Source: CAZWZG01 sp964638245
GTDB taxonomy: Bacteria > Pseudomonadota > Alphaproteobacteria > Rhodobacterales > Rhodobacteraceae
Direction: 5' to 3'
NCBI GenBank assembly: GCA_964638245.1
Contig: CAZWZG010000049.1
Coordinates: 1-18,288 of the forward strand
Length of the DNA: 18,288 nucleotides
Shown: piece after piece, positions 1 through 7,465 of the stretch
How the letters are laid out: each line of letters opens with the position of its first letter
Numbering within the stretch: the first letter of the stretch is position 1
Program-made: the position numbers and the translations under genes
Notes under the pieces: generated by a model
Told to the model about the DNA's origin: nothing
Database searches by the model: none
What the model saw: only the letters and a program-made list of their open reading frames with translations

Positions 1-433
1 CATCTATGTTGATCCTGAAGCCGCTGATATCGTGTTCAAATCCGGCATTCCGATTGTGGTGATGCCGCTGGATGTCACTCATAAGGTTCTTGTGACGACG
101 CCTAGAAATGACGCCTTCCGAGCGCTTGATACGCCTGTGGGCATTGCGGTGGCCGAGATGACAGATTTCTTCGAGCGCTTTGACAAGGAAAAATACGGCT
201 CTGAAGGCGCGCCATTGCACGACCCATGCGTGACCGCCTACCTGATCCGGCCCGAAATTTTTTCGGGGCGTCAGATCAATGTCGAGATTGAAACCGTCTC
301 CGATTTGACCCGCGGGATGACGGTCGCCGACTGGTGGGGCGTTACGGATCGCGCGGCGAACGCGTACTTCGTGGGCCACGCGGATGCCGATGCGTTTTTC
401 GACCTTCTGACCGAACGCCTGGGGCGGTTATGA
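1..433 (+). CDS. Inosine-uridine preferring nucleoside hydrolase family protein, C-terminal part (5' truncated by the window)
   Basis: Frame 2 is open from the first base and ends at TGA 431-433, giving about 143 C-terminal residues; the true start lies outside the window. Members of this family hydrolyse the N-glycosidic bond of ribonucleosides to free base and ribose in purine/pyrimidine salvage. Visible family signs are the stretch IYVDPEAADIVF, then GIPIVVMPLDVTH, and the conserved HDPC motif (LHDPCVTAYLI) near residue 74, whose His-Asp pair corresponds to the catalytic/Ca-binding pair of the family. The N-terminal DxDxxxDD calcium motif is not in the window, so catalytic completeness cannot be judged. 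The gene overlaps the next one by four bases (ATGA), which suggests translational coupling. Family assignment is strong; substrate preference is not determinable. Confidence 0.9.
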   Translation, partial: IYVDPEAADIVFKSGIPIVVMPLDVTHKVLVTTPRNDAFRALDTPVGIAVAEMTDFFERFDKEKYGSEGAPLHDPCVTAYLIRPEIFSGRQINVEIETVSDLTRGMTVADWWGVTDRAANAYFVGHADADAFFDLLTERLGRL

Positions 434-879
434 GTGCCGCGCTTCACCTTGCCGGGCCAGATGATCTGGGCAAACTCGCGCCGATGGTGGCGGCCTATCA
501 TGCGTTTGAGGGCATCAAGAGTGACGCTGAACACATTGCAACCGCGCTCGCCCCCCTGCTCGAGGGCAGCCCCCATGGTTGCGCCTATCTGATCGGACCG
601 CGCAATGCCCCGATTGGCTATGCGGTGCTGACATTCGGCTGGTCGGTGGAGTTCGGCGGGTTGGACGGATTCGTCGATGAGTTGTTCATCCGCGAAGGTG
701 TCCGAGGTCGTGGTATTGGGACCGAGGCCCTGGCCGCTTTGCAACGGGCCATGGCCGATGCGGGGCTGAAGGCGCTGCACCTTGAGGTCGGCCAATCCAA
801 TGCCCGCGCCAAAGCGATGTATACGCGGCGGGGTTTCAGGGCACGTGACGGGTTTCACTTGATGAGTTGGCAGCCGTGA
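430..879 (+). CDS. GNAT family N-acetyltransferase
   Basis: 149 residues starting at ATG 430, which overlaps the TGA of the nucleoside hydrolase. An upstream extension in the same frame exists but would lie inside the hydrolase and does not look like GNAT sequence. The acetyl-CoA binding motif A is clear around residues 82-98: FVDELFIREGVRGRGIGTEAL, with the RGRGIG pyrophosphate loop. The C-terminal part carries the usual N/ARAKAMYTRRGF segment. The protein would transfer an acetyl group from acetyl-CoA to an amine; the acceptor is unknown. Length is typical for a single-domain GNAT. The overlap suggests co-expression with the salvage hydrolase, but no functional link can be read from the sequence. 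Confidence 0.9.
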   Translation: MSAALHLAGPDDLGKLAPMVAAYHAFEGIKSDAEHIATALAPLLEGSPHGCAYLIGPRNAPIGYAVLTFGWSVEFGGLDGFVDELFIREGVRGRGIGTEALAALQRAMADAGLKALHLEVGQSNARAKAMYTRRGFRARDGFHLMSWQP

Positions 880-903
880 GGGGCGCTCGATCCGCTCGCG
901 GTT

Positions 904-961
904 GGGAAGCGCTGCTTCCCTTGCCCCATCGGGATATTTACGGACCTTTGGAGATGCCGGT
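904..961 (+). repeat. Intergenic hairpin/TATTT repeat, copy 1 (leader of selO)
   Basis: The perfect hairpin GGGAAGC-GCT-GCTTCCC occupies 904-920. It is followed by a C-rich stretch (GCCCC), then GATATTTACGGA, and a purine-rich GGAG at 950-953 that serves as the selO ribosome-binding site. The same architecture (stem, GCT loop, C-run, TATTT, purine run, start codon) recurs upstream of trpC. I recall similar elements in many Rhodobacterales intergenic regions, but could not search for them here. Confidence 0.5.
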
Positions 962-2401
962 GTGACGGACCTGTTTGCATTCGATAATTCCTATGCGCGC
1001 TTGCCGGACCGCTTCTTTGCGAAACTGCCGCCCGAACCCGTGGCGACCCCAAGGGTCGTGGCGGTGAACGAAGATCTGGCGACAGACCTCGGGCTTGATG
1101 CAAAAGCTTTGGCGTCGCCAGAAGGGGTCGCAGTTCTTGCCGGGAACGACCTTCCCGAAGGCGCACAGCCGCTGGCACAAGCCTATGCCGGACATCAGTT
1201 TGGTGGGTTTTCGCCGCAGCTTGGCGATGGGCGTGCCGTCCTTCTGGGAGAGATCGTGGCACCTGATGGGACGCGCCGCGACATCCAACTTAAAGGATCC
1301 GGACGAACACCGTTTTCACGTATGGGCGACGGGCGGGCTTGGCTGGGCCCCGTGATGCGAGAGTATATCGTGTCTGAGGCCATGCACGCGCTCGGCGTGC
1401 CTACAACACGGGCTCTGGCGGCTGTTACAACTGGCGAGATCGTCGTTCGCGAGGCGCCCATGCCCGGCGCCGTCCTGACCCGCGTCGCATCCAGTCACAT
1501 ACGCGTTGGCACGTTCCAGTATTTCGCCGCGCGTCAGGATACCGACGCGTTACAGACGCTTTTTGAGTACGTCACCAAGCGCCACTACCCGGAGGCCGAA
1601 ACGGCGCTTGATCTGCTCAATGCAGTGATCGACCGACAAGCGGCGCTGGTGGCGAAATGGATGGGCCTTGGGTTCATTCACGGGGTGATGAACACTGACA
1701 ACACGACCATTTCGGGAGAGACGATCGACTACGGGCCCTGCGCGTTCATGGATGCTTATGATCCGGCGAAGGTCTTTTCTTCGATCGACCAATTCGGGCG
1801 ATATGCCTATGGCCGACAGCCCGAGATCCTTGTCTGGAACCTGGCCCAGCTTGCCACAAGCCTGTTGCCGCTCATGGGCGAAGATCGCAATGCCGCGATC
1901 GAAGCAGCGACCGAAGCCGTGCACCGCTTTCCGGATCAATACGCGGCGAACTGGAGCGCGGTGTTCGGGGCCAAGTTGGGTCTACACACACACGAGCCGG
2001 GCGATGCGGATTTGATTGAGGATTTCCTCGAAGGGGTGGCCTCCGTCGGTGCTGATTTCACCGACACGTTCCGGTCGCTCGGCACATCCGCGATCTCCAG
2101 CCAGCTTGGACTATGGAGCGGGCTTGCGGCGTGGGAGGCGCGCTGGACCAAACGTCTGGAGAATGAAGGCATCTCAATCGATACCGCTCGCGAAAGGCTG
2201 GCTTCTGCGAACCCGGCGATCATTCCGCGCAACCACCGCATTGAAGAGGCCATACAGGCGGGCGTGGCAGGCGACTTTGCGCCATTCCACCACCTGAACG
2301 CCGCGCTGAAGGTGCCTTTCGCCGATGATGAAGCTTTCGACGATTTGCGCCATCCCCCGGCCCCCGAAGAAGAGGTTCGCCAGACCTTCTGCGGGACATG
2401 A
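962..2401 (+). CDS. selO: SelO/YdiU family protein adenylyltransferase (pseudokinase-fold AMPylase)
   Basis: 479 residues from GTG 962, close to E. coli SelO (478). This start is chosen because GGAG (950-953) lies 8 nt upstream and the first residues (VTDLFAFDNSYARLP) match the family N-terminus; an open extension to 902 runs through a hairpin repeat and looks non-coding. SelO proteins transfer AMP from ATP to Ser/Thr/Tyr of target proteins and are linked to redox stress responses. Visible motifs: GHQFGGFSPQLGDGRA (77-92), LKGSGRTPFSRMGDGRA (110-126, with the ATP-binding Lys), RVASSHIRVGTF, HGVMNTDN (240-247, catalytic-loop Asp/Asn), and DYGP (256-259, DFG-like metal-binding Asp). The protein ends in CGT, placing a Cys third from the end, the position of the redox Cys in E. 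coli SelO (CSS). Intact and confidently identified. Confidence 0.95.
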   Translation: MTDLFAFDNSYARLPDRFFAKLPPEPVATPRVVAVNEDLATDLGLDAKALASPEGVAVLAGNDLPEGAQPLAQAYAGHQFGGFSPQLGDGRAVLLGEIVAPDGTRRDIQLKGSGRTPFSRMGDGRAWLGPVMREYIVSEAMHALGVPTTRALAAVTTGEIVVREAPMPGAVLTRVASSHIRVGTFQYFAARQDTDALQTLFEYVTKRHYPEAETALDLLNAVIDRQAALVAKWMGLGFIHGVMNTDNTTISGETIDYGPCAFMDAYDPAKVFSSIDQFGRYAYGRQPEILVWNLAQLATSLLPLMGEDRNAAIEAATEAVHRFPDQYAANWSAVFGAKLGLHTHEPGDADLIEDFLEGVASVGADFTDTFRSLGTSAISSQLGLWSGLAAWEARWTKRLENEGISIDTARERLASANPAIIPRNHRIEEAIQAGVAGDFAPFHHLNAALKVPFADDEAFDDLRHPPAPEEEVRQTFCGT

Positions 2402-2444
2402 AGCACAGTTTGCGCAGGCCTAGAGCGATGCTAAGGCTCGGGTC

Positions 2445-3668
2445 ATGACCTTTCTTCAGATCACCTCCCTTACAATCGTGCTCGCCGCGCTTTTCGGTTC
2501 GATCAACTATCTCTTTTTGAAGCTGCCCTCGGCCATCGGGATCCTGATCGTCGCGCTTGCGGCGTCTTTTGGGATATTCGGGCTGGATCTCTTGCTGCCG
2601 CATCTTGGCATGGCAGACGAGGTGCGCCGGATCGTCACCGGGATCGATTTCTCGGACGCCTTGCTAGAGGGCATGCTGGGGCTGTTGCTGTTTGCGGGCG
2701 CGCTGCATGTCAAACTGAGCGATCTCAGGCGTGAGTGGTTGCCGGTTCTCCTGATGGCCACGATCGGCGTTGGGCTTTCCACGGTGATCGTTGGAACGGC
2801 CTTCAGCCTTTACACAGGCATGCCAATCCTGATCGCACTGGTCTTTGGCGCGTTGATTTCACCCACCGATCCGGTTGCCGTTCTGGGCGTGCTCAAGGAA
2901 ACCAATCTTCCGACATCGCTGGAAACCAAGATTGCCGGCGAAAGTCTGTTCAATGACGGCGTTGGATATGTCGTTTTTCTGGTGCTCGTAAGCCTTGCGT
3001 TCACTGGCGACGGAGGTCATGGCGCGAGTTTTGGCGAAGCGGCACTTCTGTTCATTCAAGAGGCTCTTGGGGGCGCGATCCTTGGGCTTGGACTGGGGTA
3101 TTTGACCTTTCGGATCATGCGCAGGATCGATGACTATTCGCTCGAAGTCTTGCTCACTCTCGCCTTGGCCTTTGGGGGCTATGAGTTGGCGATTTACCTC
3201 CATGTCTCGGCCCCGATCATGGCTGTGACCGCAGGCCTTCTGATCGGGGATTTTGAACATTCGATGTCCAAGGAAACGCGCGACTATGTCGATGCCTTCT
3301 GGAAGCTGGTCGATGAGATCCTCAATGCCGTGCTGTTCCTGATGATCGGATTTGAGGTCTTTGCTGTGTCCTTCGAAGGCAATAGCGCGCTTGCAGGGCT
3401 GGCGGCGATCGTGATGGCGCTGGTGGCGCGGTTCGTGGCGGTCTCCGTTCCGGTGATGCTGCTCAAACCGTTCCGAGACTTCTCAAGCGGCGTGATCCCG
3501 ATCATGACGTGGGGCGGGCTGAAAGGCGGGATTTCCGTCGCGTTGGTGCTTTCAGTGCCCGACAATGAGTGGAAGCCGCTCCTTTTGACGGCGACCTATA
3601 TCGTCGTGATCTTCTCGATCATCGTACAGGGACTGACGGTCGCGTCCGTTGCTAGAAGGTTCAGCTAG
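2445..3668 (+). CDS. CPA1-type Na+/H+ antiporter (NhaP-like)
   Basis: 407 residues from ATG 2445, with AAGG 8 nt upstream. It is a polytopic inner-membrane protein with about 12 hydrophobic segments and almost no soluble tail. Family signatures are FGALISPTDPVAVLGVLKE (134-152, the TDP motif), AGESLFNDGVGYVVF (164-178, with the Asn-Asp pair typical of electroneutral CPA1 antiporters), LDEILNA-type segment around 290, and MTWGGLKGGISVALVLS (354-370). It should exchange cytoplasmic Na+ (or K+/Li+) for H+, supporting pH and salt homeostasis. The cation cannot be decided from sequence. It has a short 43-nt gap from selO and one base between its stop and the phzF-like start. Confidence 0.93.
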   Translation: MTFLQITSLTIVLAALFGSINYLFLKLPSAIGILIVALAASFGIFGLDLLLPHLGMADEVRRIVTGIDFSDALLEGMLGLLLFAGALHVKLSDLRREWLPVLLMATIGVGLSTVIVGTAFSLYTGMPILIALVFGALISPTDPVAVLGVLKETNLPTSLETKIAGESLFNDGVGYVVFLVLVSLAFTGDGGHGASFGEAALLFIQEALGGAILGLGLGYLTFRIMRRIDDYSLEVLLTLALAFGGYELAIYLHVSAPIMAVTAGLLIGDFEHSMSKETRDYVDAFWKLVDEILNAVLFLMIGFEVFAVSFEGNSALAGLAAIVMALVARFVAVSVPVMLLKPFRDFSSGVIPIMTWGGLKGGISVALVLSVPDNEWKPLLLTATYIVVIFSIIVQGLTVASVARRFS

Positions 3669-3669
3669 G

Positions 3670-4530
3670 ATGTTCAAGTTTTCCGTTTACGATGTTTTCA
3701 CCGACCAGAAGCTTGCCGGGAACCCATTGGCGGTGGTGTTTGGCGCGGACGATCTGCCCGAAGAGGCGTTCCAGAAACTGGCGGTCGAATTCAACCTGTC
3801 CGAGACTGCGTTTGTCCTGGCGCCCAAGCACGCGAAACATACAGCACGGGTGCGCATTTTCACGCCGGTGATGGAGCTTCCCTTTGCGGGACATCCGACG
3901 ATCGGCACGGCTCTTGCGCTCCATGATCGCGGTGCGGCGGACGAAATGGTGTTTGAGCTTGGCGTCGGGCCAATCCCCATCGAGGTCGACAACGGTCGTG
4001 CCGCATTCACAACCCGCGTTCCATTGACCCGCGGTGCAACCGTGGATGTGGCCGATCTGGCGCGCGCGGTGAGCCTTTCGCCCGATGATATCCGTACAGA
4101 CACGCATGCGCCGCAACTCGCGGGGGTCGGTCTTGATTATGTGTTTGCGGAAGTCACCGATCGTGCGGCCCTTGCGCGGGCCAAGCCGGACAGCGCCGCG
4201 ATGGAAGCCGCTCAGGCGAACTGCCCTCCGAACACGCGCTTTGAAACCCATATCTACGCCCGTGAAGGACATCGGGTGTTCGCGCGCATGTTCGCGCCAC
4301 TTTTCGGCATTCCCGAGGACCCCGCAACTGGCAGCGCCAATGCGGCCCTTACGGCGTATCTTGCCGAGCATCAGGGATCCGATCTTGCGCTTGAGATCAC
4401 GCAAGGGGTCGAGATGGGGCGGCCATCACGGTTGGAGGTGTCAGCGCGTGTTGAAGGTGGCAAGGCCGTCGCCGTGACAGTCGCAGGTCAGGCCGTCAAG
4501 GTCATGGAAGGGCGGATCGCCCTGCCCTAG
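3670..4530 (+). CDS. PhzF family isomerase/epimerase-like protein
   Basis: 286 residues from ATG 3670, which directly follows the antiporter TAG; AAGG is present about 12 nt upstream. The protein has the two-lobed PhzF/diaminopimelate-epimerase-like fold signature: FSVYDVFTDQKLAGNPLAVVF at the start, NLSETAFV with the catalytic Glu at residue 45 (same number as in phenazine PhzF), ELPFAGHPTIGTA (about 72-84, with the conserved His), and EDPATGSANAAL in the second half (conserved Asp). PhzF proteins catalyse proton shifts and isomerisations on small molecules. No phenazine genes are nearby, so the substrate is unknown and this is likely one of the common housekeeping paralogues. Its stop codon overlaps the stop of the convergent tetR gene. 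Confidence 0.92.
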   Translation: MFKFSVYDVFTDQKLAGNPLAVVFGADDLPEEAFQKLAVEFNLSETAFVLAPKHAKHTARVRIFTPVMELPFAGHPTIGTALALHDRGAADEMVFELGVGPIPIEVDNGRAAFTTRVPLTRGATVDVADLARAVSLSPDDIRTDTHAPQLAGVGLDYVFAEVTDRAALARAKPDSAAMEAAQANCPPNTRFETHIYAREGHRVFARMFAPLFGIPEDPATGSANAALTAYLAEHQGSDLALEITQGVEMGRPSRLEVSARVEGGKAVAVTVAGQAVKVMEGRIALP

Positions 4531-5168
4531 CCGCGCGCGCCCTTAATCAAAAGCGCAAGTGCTTCGGGGAACACCTCTTCGAACGCGGCGGAGGCCACAA
4601 GGTCGCGCACGTCTTCAGGCAAGTCCTTTTCAAGGTTGGCCATCGCCACATCCACCTGCGACGCCCCCTGGAGTGCCACATGAATGGCCCGCGACACCGG
4701 CAAGCCCTGGCCCGAGGGAAGGCCGAGCCCCCGCTCGACCGCCGCGGAGACCCGGGGATAGATCGCCATCATTTCTCGCTTGGCCGCCACAAGGGCATCG
4801 CGGGATGTATTGATCTCGATCACCGTGGTCAGGCGCGCGTTCATCGCCAGATAGAGCGGCGTCTCGGTAAACGCTTTGATCATGCCATCGATGAAGGCGG
4901 CATCACTTACCGGCCCTGGAAAGGCCTCTTCAAGCCGCGTTGTGACGGCATCAAGAAGGTCGACGTAAAGCCACAGGAAAACCTCTTCCTTGGTTTCAAA
5001 GTAGAGATAAAGCGTGCCTTTGGCGACGCCCGCGCGCCGCGCAAGACCGGCCATGGTCACCGCGTCATAGCCCTCTTCCAGCATCGCTTCACGCGCCGCT
5101 TTTAGGATCGCGGCACGCCGTTCGGCTTTGGCCGTGTCGGTGCGTGCGCGCTTTTTTACGTCCTGCAT
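4527..5168 (-). CDS. TetR/AcrR family transcriptional regulator
   Basis: 213 residues from ATG 5168 (minus strand), with AGAGG about 9 nt upstream. The N-terminal DNA-binding domain is canonical: AERRAAILKAAREAMLEEGYDAVTMAGLARRAG then VAKGTLYLYFETKEEVF (helix-turn-helix about residues 35-60). The remaining ~150 residues form a divergent all-helical ligand/dimer domain, so the effector cannot be named. It is divergent from an SDR gene and the 124-bp spacer holds two operator-like palindromes, the classic arrangement for an autoregulated repressor controlling its divergent neighbour. Its TAG stop shares the CTAG with the phzF-like gene. Confidence 0.95.
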   Translation of the reverse strand: MQDVKKRARTDTAKAERRAAILKAAREAMLEEGYDAVTMAGLARRAGVAKGTLYLYFETKEEVFLWLYVDLLDAVTTRLEEAFPGPVSDAAFIDGMIKAFTETPLYLAMNARLTTVIEINTSRDALVAAKREMMAIYPRVSAAVERGLGLPSGQGLPVSRAIHVALQGASQVDVAMANLEKDLPEDVRDLVASAAFEEVFPEALALLIKGARG

Positions 5169-5187
5169 CGCAGAAGCCTCTTTACAA

Positions 5188-5202
5188 ATGACCAGCGGTC
5201 AT
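5188..5202. promoter_or_regulatory. Operator-like palindrome 1 in tetR/SDR divergent spacer
   Basis: ATGACCAGCGGTCAT is a perfect inverted repeat with 6-bp arms around AGC. It lies within the putative spacer of a plus-strand promoter (TTTACA at 5181-5186, 17 bp, AATTAA at 5204-5209). It is only 20 bp upstream of the tetR start codon. The TGACC...GGTCA pattern is typical of TetR-family operators. Site recognition by this TetR is inferred. Confidence 0.7.
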
Positions 5203-5209
5203 TAATTAA

Positions 5210-5224
5210 GTGACCGTCAGTCAT
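5210..5224. promoter_or_regulatory. Operator-like palindrome 2 in tetR/SDR divergent spacer
   Basis: GTGACCGTCAGTCAT is a second, imperfect version of the upstream palindrome; both share TGACC at the left and GTCA at the right. The two centres are 22 bp apart, close to two helical turns, so two dimers could bind the same face. It would overlap the start of transcription of the SDR gene if the TTTACA/AATTAA promoter is used. Confidence 0.6.
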
Positions 5225-5292
5225 ATATAGATTCGACCGAATGGAAAGCCAAGGATTAATGCCCAATGGGGCAGTCGGAAAGGACGCACAGG

Positions 5293-6108
5293 ATGAGCGG
5301 ATCGAAAGTCGTATTGGTGACGGGGGCGTCATCTGGAATTGGGCAGGCAACGGCGCTGGAACTGATCAAGGCTGGGTACACGGTTTATGGCGGCGCACGC
5401 CGGGTCGATGCCATGGCACCGCTCGTCGAGGCTGGTGGCAAGGCTTTGTCACTCGACGTGACGGATGACGCGTCGATGGTCGCTGCTGTCGATGCAATCA
5501 TGGCTGCAGAAGGCAAGATCGACGCGCTGGTGAACAACGCAGGCTACGGGTCCTACGGTGCGGTTGAAGACGTGCCCATGAACGAGGGTCGCCGCCAATT
5601 GGAGGTGAACGTCTTCGGTCTGGCGCGCATGACCCAACTCGTCCTGCCCCACATGCGCGAGGCGCGCTCGGGGCGGATCATCAACATATCATCAATCGGT
5701 GGAACAGTCTGGACCCCACTCGGCGCGTGGTACCACGGCACGAAGTGGTTCGTCGAAGGCTTCACAAATGCAATGCGATTCGAGGTCGAGCCCTTCGGGA
5801 TCAAAATGATCATCGTCGCACCGGGTCTTATCGACACCGGGTTCAGTGGCGGCGTTGCAGACACGCTTGGCAAAACCTCGATGGAAGGCCCCTACTCCGA
5901 GCTTGCGGGCAAACTTTCAGCGTCCAGCAACGACCCCTCCAGCTGGTCGCAACCCGTTGTCATCGCCAAAGCAATCCGACAAGCCCTTGGCGACCGAAAA
6001 CCAAAGACACTCTACCGCGCGGGCGCGATGAGCCGGCTCCTGCCTTTCCTGGCACGCACCCTTCCGAACCGTTGGTTTGACCGCCTTGTCATGAGCCAGC
6101 TTCGCTAG
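5293..6108 (+). CDS. Short-chain dehydrogenase/reductase (SDR) family oxidoreductase
   Basis: 271 residues from ATG 5293; GGAAAGGA lies 8 nt upstream and the next residues (MSGSKVVLVTGASSGIG) match the usual SDR N-terminus. Upstream in-frame ATGs at 5266 exist but add non-conserved residues. Classical SDR motifs are all present: TGASSGIG (10-17, cofactor binding), NNAG (81-84), Ser133/134 in NISSIGG, and YHGTK with Tyr147 and Lys151 as the catalytic pair. The residues after beta-2 (GGARRVDAM) contain Arg where NADP-preferring enzymes usually carry basic residues, so NADP(H) is likely. The substrate is unknown; divergence from a TetR gene suggests induction by a small molecule. Confidence 0.93.
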   Translation: MSGSKVVLVTGASSGIGQATALELIKAGYTVYGGARRVDAMAPLVEAGGKALSLDVTDDASMVAAVDAIMAAEGKIDALVNNAGYGSYGAVEDVPMNEGRRQLEVNVFGLARMTQLVLPHMREARSGRIINISSIGGTVWTPLGAWYHGTKWFVEGFTNAMRFEVEPFGIKMIIVAPGLIDTGFSGGVADTLGKTSMEGPYSELAGKLSASSNDPSSWSQPVVIAKAIRQALGDRKPKTLYRAGAMSRLLPFLARTLPNRWFDRLVMSQLR

Positions 6109-6138
6109 GGCTGGCCCCGCCACGCGACACGCGCTAGG

Positions 6139-6162
6139 ACGGTTCCGAAGACAAGGGACCGT
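6139..6162 (+). promoter_or_regulatory. Leader hairpin covering the ribosome-binding site of the Fur-family gene
   Basis: ACGGTTCC (6139-6146) can pair with GGGACCGT (6155-6162), giving 8 pairs including one G-U, around an 8-nt loop. The Shine-Dalgarno AAGGGA (6153-6158) lies partly in the loop and partly in the 3' arm, and the start ATG is at 6165. The structure could limit translation, or the DNA could be a regulator site; neither is proven. Confidence 0.4.
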
Positions 6163-6164
6163 CT

Positions 6165-6587
6165 ATGGGCGACACAATCATCGAGCGGTGTGAGGCGAAA
6201 GGCCTGCGCATGACAGAGCAGCGGCGCACGATCGCCGGCGTGCTCGAAGATTCCAACGACCACCCGGATGTTGAAGAGCTTTACGCCCGCGCTTCGGCCG
6301 CCGACCCGCGCATTTCGCTCGCGACCGTCTACAGGACCGTGAAGCTATTTGAAGAAGCCGGCATTCTTGAAAAGTTGGAGTTCGGGGATGGACGCGCGCG
6401 CTATGAGGACGCCGAGCGCGACCACCACGACCACCTGATCGACATCCAGTCCGGCGAGGTGATCGAGTTCATCGATGAAGACATCGAAGCGCTACAAGAA
6501 CGCATTGCAGCCAAACTCGGGTACGAGTTGCGCGGTCACAAGCTTGAACTTTACGGCGTCCCGCTCAAATCGGCCAAGCGGGAGTGA
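6165..6587 (+). CDS. Fur family metal-responsive transcriptional regulator (Fur/Mur type)
   Basis: 140 residues from ATG 6165 with AAGGGA 6 nt upstream. The N-terminal winged helix contains GLRMTEQRRTIAGVLE and the recognition segment ISLATVYRTVKLFEEAGIL (50-68). The metal and dimer region carries DHHDHLIDIQSGEVIEF (86-102, HHDH motif), a DIEALQERIAAKLGYEL helix and GHKLELYGVP with His125. It lacks the C-terminal CxxC pairs of E. coli Fur and the haem-binding features of Irr, so it resembles the alphaproteobacterial Mur/Fur group that in many relatives responds to manganese. Which metal it senses cannot be read from sequence. It overlaps the following transporter gene by four bases (GTGA). 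Confidence 0.93.
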   Translation: MGDTIIERCEAKGLRMTEQRRTIAGVLEDSNDHPDVEELYARASAADPRISLATVYRTVKLFEEAGILEKLEFGDGRARYEDAERDHHDHLIDIQSGEVIEFIDEDIEALQERIAAKLGYELRGHKLELYGVPLKSAKRE

Positions 6588-7465
6588 ACGCGGCCGCCGA
6601 GCGGAGCGAGCTTCTTCGTGCCATAGCCTTGATGATCGCCGCCATGGCCGCGTTTGCTTGCGGCGATACGCTGATCAACTACTTGTCGGCCTCGGTCAGC
6701 CTCGCCCAGATCATGCTGACCTTCGGCATCAGCTCGATCATCATCTTCGGCGGGTTCGCGGTGTTGCAGGGGCAATCATTGGCGCTCAGCGGCCTGCGCG
6801 ATCGCGGGGTTCAGCTGCGCGCGGTGTCCGAAGTCGTCGGCGCACTTGGCATGATCACGGCCTTGATGCTGGCCCCGCTGGCGACAGTATCGGCGGTGAT
6901 GCAGGCCACCCCCTTGTTCGTAACCATGGGAGCCGCCGCGATTTTGGGCGAAACCGTAGGGTGGCGGCGGTGGAGTGCCGCCGTGGTCGGGTTCCTTGGC
7001 GTCATCATAATCCTAAACCCCTTCGCTGACAGCTTTGATCCCGACGCCCTCTGGGCGGTCCTTGGTGTCCTCGGCCTTTCGATGCGCGATCTTGCGACAC
7101 GGATGGTTCCAAAAGACATGGGATCAAGCGCTGTTGCCTTCTTTTCAACGCTCGGACTCTTACCTCTTGGATTGATCCTTGTGCCCGTAACCGGCGTCGA
7201 GCCGCTGGCTGGATCGACTTTGGCCCTTCTTGTGCTCCTGTCCTGCATTGGCGGCGCGGGCTACCTGCTTTTGACTGCGGCTCTTCGGTTGAGCGAAATT
7301 TCCGCGGTTTCGCCGTTTCGCTACACGCGCCTCGTCTTTTCGATCCTGTTTGCAGTCATCCTTTTGGGTGAGCGCCCACCGCTTTCCGTCTACATCGGCT
7401 CGGCCATCGTGGTCGCTTCAGGCCTGTTCATCCTTTGGCGCGAACGGCGCGTGACATCCGACTGA
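6584..7465 (+). CDS. DMT superfamily transporter with two EamA domains
   Basis: 293 residues beginning at GTG 6584, which overlaps the TGA of the Fur-family gene. A clear separate ribosome-binding site is missing, so translational coupling is likely; a later ATG near 6632 is possible but would cut into the first membrane helix. About ten hydrophobic helices form two repeated EamA halves. The first half ends in LGETVGWRRWSAAVVGFLGVIIILNP and the second in LLGERPPLSVYIGSAIVVASGLFILW, the usual duplicated pattern. These carriers export or import metabolites across the inner membrane; the substrate is unknown. Co-transcription with the metal regulator is suggested by the overlap. Confidence 0.92.
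   Translation: MNAAAERSELLRAIALMIAAMAAFACGDTLINYLSASVSLAQIMLTFGISSIIIFGGFAVLQGQSLALSGLRDRGVQLRAVSEVVGALGMITALMLAPLATVSAVMQATPLFVTMGAAAILGETVGWRRWSAAVVGFLGVIIILNPFADSFDPDALWAVLGVLGLSMRDLATRMVPKDMGSSAVAFFSTLGLLPLGLILVPVTGVEPLAGSTLALLVLLSCIGGAGYLLLTAALRLSEISAVSPFRYTRLVFSILFAVILLGERPPLSVYIGSAIVVASGLFILWRERRVTSD

Noticed and set aside
3661..4404. Minus-strand open frame of 247 codons
   Set aside because: Lies wholly inside the well-supported phzF-like gene and its product is Arg/Cys-rich with no family signs.
6095..6115. Inverted repeat GCCAGC/GCTGGC across the SDR stop codon as a terminator
   Set aside because: Only 6 bp, followed by a C-rich stretch with no T-run, and mostly inside coding sequence.
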